Below are positions 32,300 through 45,556 of a stretch of DNA of 64,000 nucleotides, one piece after another. Positions within the stretch are counted from its first letter, which is position 1. Every line of letters begins with the position of its first letter. The translations under genes and the position numbers were made by a program. The stretch comes from Acholoe squamosa (Eukaryota; Annelida; Polychaeta; Phyllodocida; Polynoidae): assembly GCA_949317995.1 (NCBI GenBank), contig OX439047.1:1784501-1848500 (forward strand). Direction: 5' to 3'. The notes under the pieces were generated by a model. It saw nothing but the letters and a program-made list of their open reading frames with translations, ran no database searches and was not told the DNA's origin.

Positions 32300-35200
32300 A
32301 ACCCAAAAACAAACGATCAATCAGGATTAACGAGGATCCAACCAGAGACAATTGCTAGTGCCAATCTACCATCTAACAGACAGAGACGTCCATCAGTGAT
32401 ACACATCACCCCACCAGATTCATCATCAAAGGATACAGGTGAGAGTACCAAGCTTTCTATTGTACTTCTTCAAAATGGCTGTATCAATGCAAATCTATAT
32501 GATGTTTCAGACGTACGTTTGGTTGATACAGGTGCTACTATGACCTGTGTCAGACAATCATTCCTCATGGATCTTCAAAAGAGATTCGATATCCAACTGA
32601 GGAAATCTAAAATCAACATCCATTTGGCAGATGGATCGGTGTGTCATGTTAGACATTCAGCTATGCTAAACTTTAGAATCCAAGGTGTCAGATTCCAATA
32701 CCAATTTGCTGTAATACCCAACCTCACACAGCCCGTTGTTCTCGGCACAGATTTCTTAAGCACTACAAAATCTCAAATTGAATTTAATGTTGATCCTGAA
32801 CAAATTCTCAAACCCATTAGGGCAGTGAGGGATTTTACCATCCCTCCATTCTCTGAACTTGCAGTATTGGGTAAAATCACTGCAAGGGAAAACTGGAGTA
32901 GTAGATAACCTCCAAAGAAATAACAATGCCCCATATCTAGTTCAAAGGGCAGCAGTAACCCCCAGGGAAAATAACAAACACCCCCTAGTGTTACTCAACA
33001 CCAGCAGGCGCCCACATAAAATCAAAAAGGGTGCCATCATAGCTCTATTTCAGGAAGTCAAGGAATCTGATTTAGAAAAACCTCAACAGGTGTCAGACAC
33101 TACCCCACACGCTGATCAATCCATCTCAGCCATAAGGCCTGAGGATGTAACTCAATTCAGTGACACAGACTCAGAATGTGAGTCCACATATGCTGACCCT
33201 GAACCCAACTCAATCAGACTCTCCGAAATAGCTGCTATACATAGTGAGGCACATGACCTCGAGCCAGAATTGGAAGAGAATGTTCCACCAAAATCTGTGC
33301 TCACATCCAAAGATCAGCATGATAGATTAGAATCACTGCTGACCAAGTATGATGATATATTTGTAGGAAAAGATGGAGACATTGGTGCTACACACCTGTA
33401 TACCCACTCAATACATGTAAAACCTGAGGCAGTACCATGTCATTTCCTACCATATAGACAAACACCAGAAAAACAGGCCGCAATAGGGGAAGAGTGTGAA
33501 AGGCTAGTACAACAGGGCATTCTGAGAGAATGTGCTGAGGGCCCCTGGGCTTCCAGATCCTTTTAAGTACAAAAATCATCGGGAGGCCATAGGCTCGTCA
33601 CAGATTTTCATTATCTGAACCAAAACATGATAAATCAAGCCTTATCTACACCCCGAGCCGATGACACTCTAGACATGATAGGGTCACTCAGACCAAGAGT
33701 ATTCAGTAAGCTAGATGCCCAACAGGGATTTTTTCAAATTCCTATAAGACAGGAGGACCAGCATAAAACCGCATTCATAGCAAATGACAAAAAATATGTC
33801 TACGAAAGGATGCCGATGGGTTTAGCGACCGCACCTGCAGGATTCTGCCATCTAGTCACATTAATTCTGAACAAACTCAAATACAAATGTGCCCTACCAT
33901 ACCTAGATGACATATTAGTATTATCACCATCAATCGAACAACACTTCCATGACCTGGAAGATGTGTTCAACAGCTTAAGAGTTGGTAAACTCAAACTGAA
34001 GAAATCAAAATGTGAATACTTCATAGACAGAATAGACTTCTTGGGAATGAGAGTCACATCCATGGGACTGCAACCATCTCCCACAAAGGTGGAATCAATC
34101 AAAACCTTCCCAACACCAAAATCAGTCAAAAATGTCAGATCCTTCACAGGCCTATGCCAATACTTCAAAAAATTTATCAAAGGTTATGCCCAAATTGCTA
34201 GACCATTGTATGATCTACAGACACATCTCAAAGCATTTGTCTGGACAGAGGATGCAGATAACGCTTTCAAAACATTAAAGCATGCCCTCTGTACCAATGC
34301 TCTTCTCAGATATCCAAACTATGAGAAAGAGTTCAGTTTGGCAACTGATGCTTCCAATGTGAGTTTAGGAGCTGTACTCTCACAAAGAGATAATGAAGGA
34401 GTGCTCAGACCAGTAGCCTTTGCAGGTAGAACCCTCTCCAAACATGAGAGGAATTACAATACCACAGAGAGAGAACTACTGGGAGTAGTGTATGGAGTAT
34501 TACACTTCAGACACTATCTAGAGACTAGACACTTCCAATTATACACAGGCCATGCAGCCTTAATCCCACTATTAACCAATACAGGACTCACACATAGATG
34601 GGCCAGATGGGCTCTAGACATACAGCAATTTTCATTCACCATCCAACACGTGAAAGGTGATGATAACACACCACCAAATGCTATGTCTAGAAGAGAATAC
34701 CCAGACTCTGGACCCATGACTAATCCTCCACCCCCACCAAGGAGAGTTAGAGCAGCCAGTAGAACCAAGTTTGCAAAAGTAACAAAGAAAGTACCATTCA
34801 AAAGGGATGATCCACCCAACACCATTGAAAGGCCAGAGACACCCATTAGGGGTATCTTGAAGCAATCTACACACTGTGTTTTGCCATTGTGAGAGAGAAT
34901 ACTCACAACTCTTTCCAGAGAATGACTTCAAGCCTATTGAATTCTCATCACTCAATCAGATGCTGAAGACAACTCCTAAGGAGCCACCCTTCACCCCACC
35001 TGACTCAGATGATGAAGATTCAGAAGACACATTATATGCTATCACTCAAGCAACTTCCAAATCAGTCAGATTCTTTGAACCAATGCAGGGAGAGGAAACA
35101 TCAAACCATTTGTGTCCTATGACCACACGCTCAAAGACTAGAGAAATGATTCAGGAGGGCACACCAAAACCCCCCACACAATCACAAACTATTCTAAATG

Positions 35201-36999
35201 AGAAAAAGGTCACAGGAAACAAACCTACCAAAACCCCACCTGCCAGGAAAAATGTCACAAAAGACACTGCATCTACTAAGTCAAAGAACTCTGAGACAAA
35301 GAAGAATGACAAAAAGCAAATTGTGCCTTTAAAGAAAAAGGTTGCCACTCCCATCAAGACGAGAATAGGCCCTCCAAAGGAGCCTACACACCAAAACAAG
35401 AGTGACACACCCCAACAAAAGGCACAAGATAGGCCAATAGTCGATGAAAAAGAAAAAGAAAGAGACAGAATAAAACAACATGTGCTAGATATAAATCAAT
35501 TACTGGATCAGATTCCCGACACATCCATCTCAGGTTCAAACCTTGGCTTGGAACAAAGGAAGGACAAGGAACTGTTGCCCCTCATACAATATCTTGAGGA
35601 TAGGACCTTGCCTGCACCAAAAGCACAAGGAAACAGAATCATCAACCAAGGCCAGACATACACCTTGGTAATTGGTACATTAGTCCATATATGCCCCATA
35701 AATTGGAGAAAAACCAATACTGTACCACTTCAAATTGTTATACCACAGCAATGGGTAACAAGTACACTACAGTATTTCCATGACTCACCTACTGGCGGCC
35801 ATCTTGGTTCAAGTAGGATGCTGTCAGCACTCCGACCCAGGGTATATTGGAAGTCTATGCTAGCAGACACAACAAAATATGTTTCCACCTGCCACACATG
35901 CCTCACAGCAAAAAGGCAAGTACACTTACACAAAACACCAATGACAGTGAGGGAGTACATGGCTTCACCAATGAAGTTCCTAAACCTCGACGCGGTGGGA
36001 CCACTTCCCACAACTGCCAGGGGAAACAAACATATACAAGTCTGCATAGATTATGCTACCAGATATGCAACAGCTTGGGCTACTACTGACTTAAAAGCTG
36101 AAACAACAGCAGCAGAGTTCTACAAGAATATAATTTGTCATCATGGAACACCAGCCACTCTTCAAACAGACAATGGAACATGTTATACAGGTGCAAAGTT
36201 CACAAAGTTAACTAAACACCTCAAGATCAAACATAAATTCTCCTCACCATACAGGCCACAATCAAATGGGCTTGTAGAGAGATTCAATGCTAGCATTGGC
36301 ACAGCGCTCAGAGCATTCTGCTCAAAACACCAAAACAATTGGGATTCATTTATTGAACCCATAACCTTTGCATTAAATAACACAGAATCCCAAACCACAG
36401 GATTCACCCCTTTCTTCCTACTTCATGGAAGAAACCCAGCCACTCCAATGGACTTAGGGCTGGGAATACAGGAAGACATATCCACCGTAGCAGACCATGT
36501 AGCCAACATGATAACAAATCAAGATACCTCTAGGAGGAAAGCTATAGAAAGGGTCGCCAAGCTACAAAAGGAAAGAAAGGATAGATATGATAAGAAACTT
36601 ACACCACAGGAAATCAAGGTCACCGACATGGTGTACCTAAACATACCAAGAATCCTGACCAACACAGAGTGTAAGAAGCTTCAACCCCTCTTTATGGGAC
36701 CATATGTTGTAGTAGATAGACCTAGTTTGACAAGTGCCAAACTCAAAAACTTGGACACCAATCTATTGGTGGCCAGACCAGTGCACATAGACAGACTGAA
36801 AAAGGTTGTGGCTGTCAGGAACAATGAATTTGCACACAGGCTTATTCCACATGAAGCCAAATACTTCAACAAAATTGTAAGGAACAAAAACGATATCACC
36901 CTTACAAGAGAAACCACAGGTATAGGCCCTATCAAGCCTAGGCCTGCACACCACATACTAAGAAAAACATCTAGGTGTGGTGCAGTTTCAAGAAATTAG
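32261..36999 (+). pseudogene. pol: Gypsy-I pol, copy 2 (three breaks)
   Basis: Same domain order as copy 1. Breaks: a short deletion near 32875 shifts the frame after the protease; a TAA at 33564-33566 lies in the N-terminal part of RT; and a small deletion near 34877 shifts the frame in the linker between RNase H and integrase. Open parts are 32288-32908, 32859-33566, 33627-34892 and 34876-36999. YLDD and the integrase D,D,E residues are still encoded. In RNase H the TDHAAL motif of copy 1 reads TGHAAL here, losing a conserved Asp. Confidence 0.94.
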
Positions 37000-37824
37000 A
37001 AACAGATTGAGATACCTAAAGAACATAAGATTTTCAAAATTTATTACAAATTCTCTTCATCCACACATAGGCATGTGTGACTGATAATGAATTACTTATA
37101 TATATAAAGCCAATCAAATTTGTAAACATATCAGTAGGTTATTGCCACTGAATGGTCAAAGACTGAGACCCTCCAAGTAAAGCAGACATGAAGTCTAAGA
37201 AGAGTAAGGGTAACACAATGGAGTGTCTAAAGCCTAATCCCCACATGAAAGAGCGCGCTATGCCAACACAGCAGTCTATAGAGATCAATTGACCTTATAA
37301 GCTACCCTCAGACAACTGTCTAGACGGTCATGAATGGCTGTCCTGGATGACAGGAGGAGCTAATTACCAGTACACAGATTATACAATAGACCCCCACAGT
37401 TGCAGACACTGGAGATTAGGTGCACTGACTCCAGAGAAACAATACCATGCCCACAATGGATGTGGGTAGGGTAGGCTACATAAGAAGCACTGTGGACCAT
37501 AGCCCACCATCAGTCTTCATCCAGCTGCAGTCTGGAACACAAGTCTACAGGACCCCACTTGGGAATTAGCCAGCCCACTTCTCCATTAAGAGAGACTGCA
37601 CTAGGATAAAGAACACACCTACTTCACCTCCAACCTGATCTTACCATTTACTGGTCAATCTCTATAGACTCACCGGACATATTGCCAAGACAGCTCAATC
37701 TTGCAAAGGTACAGTTTGAACCACTTCATTTAAAGTGTTACACCATACACTTAGACTTTACCAGCACTAAATTACTACAAATTTGACAAGACTTTAAACA
37801 GCAAACTTGCTTTACACAAGCACC
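37000..37824 (+). other. Pol-env spacer, copy 2
   Basis: Matches 10492-11320 of copy 1, including TATATAAAG at 37101-37109. No coding frame is supported. Confidence 0.75.
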
Positions 37825-40311
37825 ATGGGGAGACTGAGTGTTGCACTCATACTGCTAACTATGCTGTTATTATATATTATAGAACCACTTACTGCAGGTT
37901 ATACAGCTGTGGTGAGACAAAACATAGGAGTAGTATTCAAGCCTAGCCCTCAACCATTGGTCAATGGACATACAACCACAACACTGTTGTTAGCTATCCC
38001 CTACAAGATACCTCGGGCACCCGTTACCCAAGGATCCATAAGGGATAGAATACTCCAATTGACCACTCCTACTCTACAAGATCATACCTCTGGTCAAATT
38101 ATCCAACAAGCCAAGGAGCTTGACACCTTGCTGGAAATTGCAGACAAGGAGATAAATGAAACATTAGCCTCCATCAAATTGTTCTTATCCAACCCCATAA
38201 ACACATTGGACAAGGCCAAAAGAGAGGCCATACTGGGGTTTCTAGCACTCCTGTTTCGCGGTGTGCTAGGTCTAGCCACAGTAGAAGATGTAAATCAAGT
38301 AATGGGACAGCTCAAGAACATAGATGAAATACTAAGAAAATTTGCTAAACAAGATCAGGAAGCAGCTAGTCTCATTGAAAAGATCACAGACAGACAAGAT
38401 AAGTTTGTTAAAGCATACATCCAAGATAAGAAGGTACTGGATAGCACAATCAACACCATAGGTGACACCGTCAACCTATGGGCCTCTAACATGTCCAGGT
38501 CTCTTGACTCCTATTCAAGGCACGAGAAAACTCAAAGGGAAAAAATGCAAGTATTAAATGATGCATTAATCATCATAGCAGCAAGAATGAATACAGTTCA
38601 ATCACTGCAAAGAACAAATGCAGCCCTGAGGATGCTATCATCAGGAATCCTAACCCCTGATATAGTACCACCCTCAGACCTTGCTAGATACTTAATTGAC
38701 ATTAATAACAAACTTAGGATTACACACCCTGGAGCACAAGTCGCAATTAATGACTTAGATTTCTATTATTCACAGAAGCTGACCTCATACACTTACTCAG
38801 CTCACCATATTTATATTCATCTGGACATTATAATTCAATCTACCACCTCTACCTTCAAACTGTACCAAATGATTACATCACCCATGCCTATAGACACACA
38901 GGAGACCCCCACCAGAGGAGTCACCAGATTGCAAACCACAACTGAGTTTCTAGCAGTATCTTACGACGAATCATTATTCATCGAATTGGACTCAGCAGAT
39001 ATGCAGGCATGTGAAGGTACTACAGTAAAGGTATGCAGAGATGTAAATTGAAGAATTTATAAACACAGGCCTACATGCCCTGTAGCCATCTTCACTAACC
39101 AGGCTCAACAGATTAAGGAACATTGGAAGTTTACAGTTTCACCACTGCAAGCACCTACCACCCACGCTATTTCCATTTCTGAAGATGAGTATCTGGTCAC
39201 TACTAATGAACCCCATTACTTTATCAACTGCCATGGTAAAACGTCTGAAACCCAAAAAGCCCAGTCCTACTCAATCATAGGTGTACCCTGTGGGTGCACA
39301 ATCAGTGTAGGAGAATTTTCTCTTCCAAACACAAGGTTGCCCTGTAACTCAACCTTATCATTTCATTACATTCTCAAGACAATTAATTTACCATTCATGG
39401 CAGCACTTAACCAAATTTCTGAAACTAAACCAGATGAAAGAGAGAATCTTCCAAATTTCCCAGTAGTAAACCTTTCTAGAACCTTAGACAAACTACAGGA
39501 AAATCCAATTATGGATGATATTACTCAACTAAATCTAGAGCCCTTTGCCAAAACATTATTAAATGATGCCTCCAACCTTGATAAGGTAATGGAAACACGC
39601 TACGTAGGATCACACCTACGTCGAGTGACAGAGCATCCAATCTTCCAAAGCTTAGGACTCATCTTAGGGATATCAGCTCACATTTTTATAGTATACATAC
39701 TCCTCAAACTATACAGACTAGGGAAACCCACACCCTGATAATTGCTATATTATTCACCCTGACCATCTACTCCGCCTACAGAATAATGAAGTACCTTAAG
39801 AAATTTGCACAGACACACTGTGGCAAGTAAAATGTGGCCAAGCGCACAAATCCCACAATATATTTTAAAATATATTGTGGAGACTCAAAACTTCACGCTA
39901 CCCTTGAGGCCAATACCACATGAATTTGATGAGATTAAATCAGCAGCTGCCCCGACCTATAAGGATATAGTGGTTAAAACCTTCCCACTACCTAAGGCTA
40001 TATTTACCTGGAATGGACCAGCAGTTATAACAACACAGAGAGGAGAATTTGCTTATCACCTCCCTCAGGTGATACACCTACCTTGGTGCACTAGGTTCAG
40101 TACCATACCAGCCCTTAAAAACAAAGGACTGTACTACTCCATGCTTCTCCAGAATGATTGTGGCACCAGCCCGGTGACCATGACAGCACTGGAAAATACA
40201 ACAGATATAATTATTGATGAACATCAGGAGGAGACCACAAGGTCAAACATGCAGACTATTGCTAATTTTCTAAACCACCAACCCTCCCCGGTGACTGTGG
40301 AAACAGCCTAG
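37825..40311 (+). pseudogene. env: Gypsy-I env-like gene, copy 2 (several breaks)
   Basis: The ATG at 37825 corresponds to 11321 in copy 1. The frame is open through the signal peptide, the KAKR site, the hydrophobic segment and the position where copy 1 has its stop, then ends at a TGA at 39049-39051. Downstream, a deletion of about 140 bp near 39720 removes the part between the two transmembrane helices. A further stop follows near 39829, before the tail resumes at 39805-40311 in another frame. The copy cannot encode the full protein. Confidence 0.88.
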
Positions 40312-41671
40312 ACTGCCCACAGCCTAGACTGCCCCCAGTCCACCACCAGCAGACACTGAGATGACACATCTCGCACATGACACACACCTCCACTTTCAAT
40401 GAAATTATCAAAGTATTGAAAAGAAATTGATTTAGAAAAATATACACAGCCACTTGTTGATGTATAATATGAAAATCTATGGTATTCTCACAAAATCGAT
40501 GATTAATGCGCGCATATACGCGCAAAATTGCAAATTGTAAATTGTAAATTGTACAAATCTAACATTAATATACATGAATGCAGGTAGATAACTAAGACAG
40601 TTCTTGTACCCACTAGCACTTGTATACTATACCAAGGTTTACTTAAGGTAACACACTTTAGGTATCCAAGAAATTGTTGGAAAAATGAATTGAAAAAAAA
40701 AAAAAAAAAAAATGTTGAGAAGAAATTGTTGACATGGAAAATGTTTACTTAAGATACTCACCAAATAATCTCTTTCAGGGACACATACTCAAAAGGCTAG
40801 GGAAAAGTCAATTAAAAGCAGCGGCCCACTGCCGAAATTGCCAATTAATACACCCATATAGCAAAATCACAGAGTAACTCAGAGACAAACGAGCCTATTG
40901 TACATAAAGTACTTTGTTTTTCCGGTCCTCGGAAAAATTTGTCTCAAATCCCAAAAATTGTATAGTGTATACTAGATCGTACGTTTGTACCCAATTTGCA
41001 CACTAAAATTGTATGTTTGCACACTAGATTGTACGTTTGTACCCAATTTGCACACTAAAATTGTATGTTTGCACACCAGATTGTACGTTTGTACCCAATT
41101 TGCAAACTAAATTGCTATTTGCACACTAGATTGTACGCTTGTACACAATTTGCACACTAAAATGTATGTTGCACATTATACTGTACGTTTGTACCCAATT
41201 CATACACTAAATCGGATTTTTGCAAAATCAATATTTTCATGTGTAACCAAACTGAACGCAATTACACACGAGATTGTATATTTGCACACTAAAATTGTCA
41301 TTTATGCTCAATTTGCACACTAAATTGAACATTTAATGCCAAAATTGCACGCCAAAGGTTATATGATATTTGCCAAATTGTATGTTGTACATAAAATTGG
41401 AAATTTGTACCCAAAATTGAAAATGCATAAGCAAATACACCCATGTATGGTAAAATATAGAATTACGGAAATGTACTTTTACCCAGAGGAAAAATTGTTT
41501 ATATATACTGACAAAGCTCTACCACAAAAATTGTATTTGAAGCACTCCCCATTACTTCAAATCCTCTTACAAAACAGTATATAACTTCAAATAAGGTAAA
41601 AATATATATTGTACATTCCCTCTGCGAAATGGCGGAGTTTCGCATTTTTTCGGAGGAGACGGAGTATTCTA
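40312..41671 (+). repeat. AT-rich 3' region of copy 2 with short tandem repeats
   Basis: Contains a duplicated CAGCCTAGACTGCCC piece just after the env stop, an A-run near 40695, four to five units of the ~51-bp repeat (about 40970-41220), only a trace of the 39-41-bp repeat, and the purine tract at 41652-41664. No gene is seen. Confidence 0.85.
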
Positions 41672-42890
41672 TCATATACCATTTTATTATACCATAAATT
41701 GTAACATATTACTGTATTAATCAAAGAATATGTAAGGAATTAATACATTGTACTTCTATGTGAGCGTTCATGCCCCACTGCACACCAGCTAGGGGAAGGA
41801 TACATAGGTTACAACATCAAAGAGGCAAACCTCATGGTTCAGTGCACAGTATAATAACTTGTAAGTGAATGCAAACGGCCGTTAGAGGTGCCTGGGCACC
41901 GCTGACGCCGTCATGGGTGTCTGAGCACCCAAACACTGAATAATAGATTACATAAGTCACGACGCCATAACCTTCCGGTCGCTCTAGCGTCGCTCCTGAG
42001 CGACCTAGGTCAAATATCAAAGCATTTATGGAAAGCCCATAACCTATTATTAAGGAAGTTACGCTATGTAGACTAATTTGACCTCCGAATGCACTACAGA
42101 CAAACTAGCGCGAGTTAAGCGCCCAGAAAGCGGGCGTTGACAACTTCACATATTCAAGTCCGCGCATGCGCAAAGTGGCAGTTTTAGCGGCGTAAACGAC
42201 CGAGATATGAGGGTCTGAAGTTGCAAAACCGACCAAGACAATGGGGGACATGGAGGCGTCCATAGGGGTCCTTTGTGCACCCTGTGACACATGAAAGACC
42301 CCCCCTCAAACAATTGCAGAGTTAGGCAGATGCCACTGGCCCCAGTCAGTCTGAGGTGCAATGCCAAGATTTGGTACAAATAGCCTGACTGCACCTCCTA
42401 GAAATCAGAATCTCCAGAACCGCTCCAGAGGTAACATCTCCAGTCATCTCCTGCTACCTGCTATACCACTGCACTATGGTGAAACTATGCTAGACAGGCA
42501 TAGGATTCCATCATTAGTGGCCAGAGGGTATCTTCCTCAAGACATCCACCAGAGGGTAAAGTTATTCATTATTACATTATTCCTCTAAGCAGCAGGTCAG
42601 GAGCTAGGTGTGGGAACCCACATAGAACTATGCTGGACATTGTATTATTATTACCTCACAGGTGGAGTGGAACAGAACATTATACTTTATAAACTTACTG
42701 TATGTGGAAATTACCTGCATATTAACAACTGTGTGATTGATATTTCTTACATGTTGCCTAAAGCTGAATAAACCAGTGATAACTGGAAATAACACTATTT
42801 ATAAGAGCCTGTTGGATTTACACTATATACCACTAGTCATATGATATTTCTCATATGACAACTTGATCATGCATAATTACTAGTATGACA
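41672..42890 (+). repeat. Right LTR of Gypsy-I copy 2
   Basis: About 1219 bp. AATAAA is at 42767-42772. It keeps the block the left LTR lost but has its own deletion near 42043, so the pair differs by two reciprocal indels. Confidence 0.95.
42161..42181 (+). promoter_or_regulatory. NRF1-like site in right LTR, copy 2
   Basis: CGCGCATGCGCA is intact. The adjoining YY1-like motif has decayed to AAAGTGGCAG. Confidence 0.45.
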
Positions 42891-43055
42891 GATGTACACG
42901 TCTTAGAGAAATGTGTAAAAGAAGAGATAACCCGAAACACTAATCTGAACACTAAATTCATAAGAGTGTTCGGTGTCGACATCGATGAATGGAACGGTAC
43001 TCCCGAGTCAGCCCTAGACCTTCTAAGGAAGAAACACACTAAGAAATCCACTTAG
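42891..43055 (+). pseudogene. Gypsy-II third ORF, C-terminus, duplicate A
   Basis: This is the last part of the coiled coil and a short tail ending LRKKHTKKST before TAG at 43053-43055. Duplicate B has a 1-nt deletion here and stops earlier, at 51424, so A keeps the longer tail. Confidence 0.7.
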
Positions 43056-44473
43056 TGTGTTCCGGGTTACCTTCAATTTTTTTTTCTCTCTGTTCCCTCT
43101 TCTCACCTCACAACCAGACTTAGTGTTTTGCAGAAGGTAGAATATCTACCTCCTGATGTTCCCCATACGAATTAACACTTAAGTCTATTCTATGTATTCC
43201 GGGTTCTTTTATAACCAGAGTTAGATGGATCAGGATATAATTTAACTGTTATCTCCTGATAGTTCTATTTTGGATTATGAACTTCCTACAAATCCGAATA
43301 GAAGTTGTGCTGCTAGAAGATACTACCGGATGCGGATACCTATACCTGATGTCTACTGTTACCTGTTTCCTGATTACCTTACCGGATGGACTTACCACTG
43401 TGCCGTATTCCTGTCTTATGTACCGAATGGACTTATTACCATTATCTACCTACTTCCGGATTTACTATTTGGACTACGACTTTGTCAACTATATCCCTAA
43501 AGGACTATTATTACTACATGTTGACAACCGGATTATTTATTAACACCATTCGTATTATTACAACGAACAATAGCACTCCTAGAGGATTGTTGGTAGCTGC
43601 CCCTAATCAACTACTGTGTATCTATATACCACTTCATCTGGAATACTATAGACTCTAGCACATCCATCCCGTGGTTAGCTGACCACACTTCCTCTCCGCA
43701 TCATATCCGGCATACTTCTAGACTATGCACAATGCTCTACTCATATTTTGTGTTTATATATTATCATGATCATTACCTTAATTACTTTTCAAATGACCAT
43801 ATAATTCTCATTTGTATACCTGTAGTAACGTAATATTATAATGCTCTTACGGGTTCATAACATATCCGGATCTATTGTTAGTTGTCATAATACTTAATAT
43901 GATCCGACATAGATTATAATAAACCAGATTGTCATAACATGACATATCATTGTATAATATTAATTATCTGGTGCTATGATGGTTGTTTGAATGCATGACT
44001 ATGTAATATATGTTTCTTTGTGTTTGTTTTTTTCTTCGAGTGTATAAAACAGAAACGGTAACATTTCGAATCGTTCTAATATAGAACTTTAGGTGGATTA
44101 ATTGGTTATTAACTAACTGTATCATTAGATAGTATGGTAACGTTTAAAGTCTTTATCAAGACTATGTATGCATCATGTTACTAATAATATACAAACTCAC
44201 TAGGACATTAATATGTGGTTTATTTAAAAGTTAAACAGATCCGTTACATATATCTGTTAATATCCACATTGTCGAATTGTATCGACTTTCCTATTGCTTA
44301 TTCGTAACTATTAATACTATTGAGTATGTTAAATACCTCTGATATGATACTTTAAAAATGTTGTTGTTATATCTATGGTTATACCTCTATTATTAGGGTA
44401 AGACATAATGTAATGTTATCCCTATATAAGTACTATAATAGTTATAACTCCTGCCTAATGTCTGGGGGAGTAG
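43056..44473 (+). other. Gypsy-II 3' noncoding region, duplicate A
   Basis: AT-rich, about 1.4 kb. Small open frames (43270-43658) overlap each other in three phases and are not all kept in duplicate B, so I do not call them genes. The purine tract GGGGGAG is at 44464-44470. Confidence 0.7.
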
Positions 44474-44840
44474 TGTAGAAGTATCATATTATAACCATAT
44501 TTATGGGTGCCGTCTGACGTGGCGGGTGAGTCCAGTCGCTGGGGGTTCCTAAGGTTCCGGATAGGTGGCAGCACTGATCCGGGCCTGTGGGGACATCTGG
44601 CGACAAACACCAAGGTCCGTATATAAAGACCGGGGCTCAGCTGCTACGTCAGAGGCCCTCCAGGCCTCCGAGCTTATAGACCTAGATATTAATCCATATT
44701 AGCTGTCCCATCACCACCTTCCGGGTAGCCGCTGTGTGTCTTTCAATAAAACCGTTGGCATACACTTGAATCACTGCCTTACTCTTTCTTTCCTAATCCG
44801 TAAGACCCGAACCACCGAACTGATAAAACAAACCATTACA
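44474..44840 (+). repeat. Gypsy-II 3' LTR, duplicate A
   Basis: The LTR is 367 bp, starting TGTAGAAG after a polypurine tract and ending CCATTACA, giving TGTA...TACA inverted ends. It contains a TATA box TATATAAAG at 44630-44638 and AATAAA at 44745-44750, the expected order for a compact LTR promoter and poly(A) site. The 5' LTR is outside the window, so the boundaries rest on these features and on duplicate B. A slightly shorter right end (ATAAAACA, 44830) is possible. Confidence 0.75.
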
Positions 44841-45556
44841 AATGTTTGAACACACTCCATCCCTCAGTACATATTTGAGACTGTTGTTTATTTGATACCC
44901 CAGTGTTTAAATTGACCAACCAAGTAAACTTGGTATAAATATGTCACATATAAGGGGCACCTAGAGGTCAGGTAGATCCTGACTTTATTTCATGTTAATA
45001 ACAATATCCAATAGAGATAGCATTACAGTGCCAAAAACACCACTCATCGATCAACCCATCCATTGATGCCATGGTCGTTGACCTCTGTATATATATATAT
45101 CAGTGACCTTTATGGGCACCTGGGGATTGGTCACCTTAACAAGGGATTATGTTCCATCACATTATTATTGCACTAGATTGTAATAAGCCTAGGAATGTAG
45201 CATGGGAGAACATATTCTATCTGAATAATCCCTAGCAGCTGTCGTCATCCACAAGCTGGGCGTAAAGTTTGTGTAGTTCACTGTCATGAAAGACTTGTCA
45301 ATATACCTTTCCATCAGGTTGTGCACATTGTACACATATCTGCCTATCTCTTTTTTCTGTCTGTCTGTCTCTCTCAATCCCTCACCTGTTTCCTCTCCTT
45401 ACTTCCTCTCCTCTCTCTTCCTCTCTCTCCCTCTCAATCAATTCTCTTTTCAGTTTTCACTCCCATTCTCTGTCCTTGCATTTCTATCCCTTCTCTGCCC
45501 TCGCTGTCCCATCTCTGTACCATACTCATTATATATCAATCTACCAGACCCCTTCA
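44841..45556 (-). other. 3' flank / 3' UTR of the transporter gene, copy A
   Basis: Cellular sequence downstream of terminal exon copy A. It contains a short TA repeat near 45090 and a pyrimidine-rich stretch at 45340-45440 (purine-rich on the gene strand). Minus-strand AATAAA candidates lie opposite TTTATT near 44885 and 44982. The overlapping small frames at 45286-45662 come from the pyrimidine-rich sequence. Confidence 0.6.

Larger units (their letters stand above)
28955..42890 (+). mobile_element. Gypsy-I LTR retrotransposon, copy 2 (inserted in Gypsy-II third ORF)
   Basis: This is a complete but broken copy of the same family as copy 1. The target duplication is GATGTA (28949-28954 and 42891-42896; exact length 4-6 bp is ambiguous). 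The empty site survives in duplicate B near 51287-51300 (GCAGCTATGGATGTACATGT). Internal genes are very similar to copy 1, but the LTRs are visibly more different. The LINE and the 0.8-kb insert of copy 1 are absent. Confidence 0.96.
42897..44840 (+). mobile_element. Gypsy-II, 3' part of duplicate A
   Basis: Resumes the third ORF after the Gypsy-I target duplication, then about 1.4 kb of noncoding sequence and the 3' LTR. Aligns throughout with 51301-53270 of duplicate B. Confidence 0.92.

Noticed and set aside
43270..43658. Possible small gene in the Gypsy-II 3' noncoding region
   Set aside because: Three phases overlap with similar length, and duplicate B keeps only part of one.
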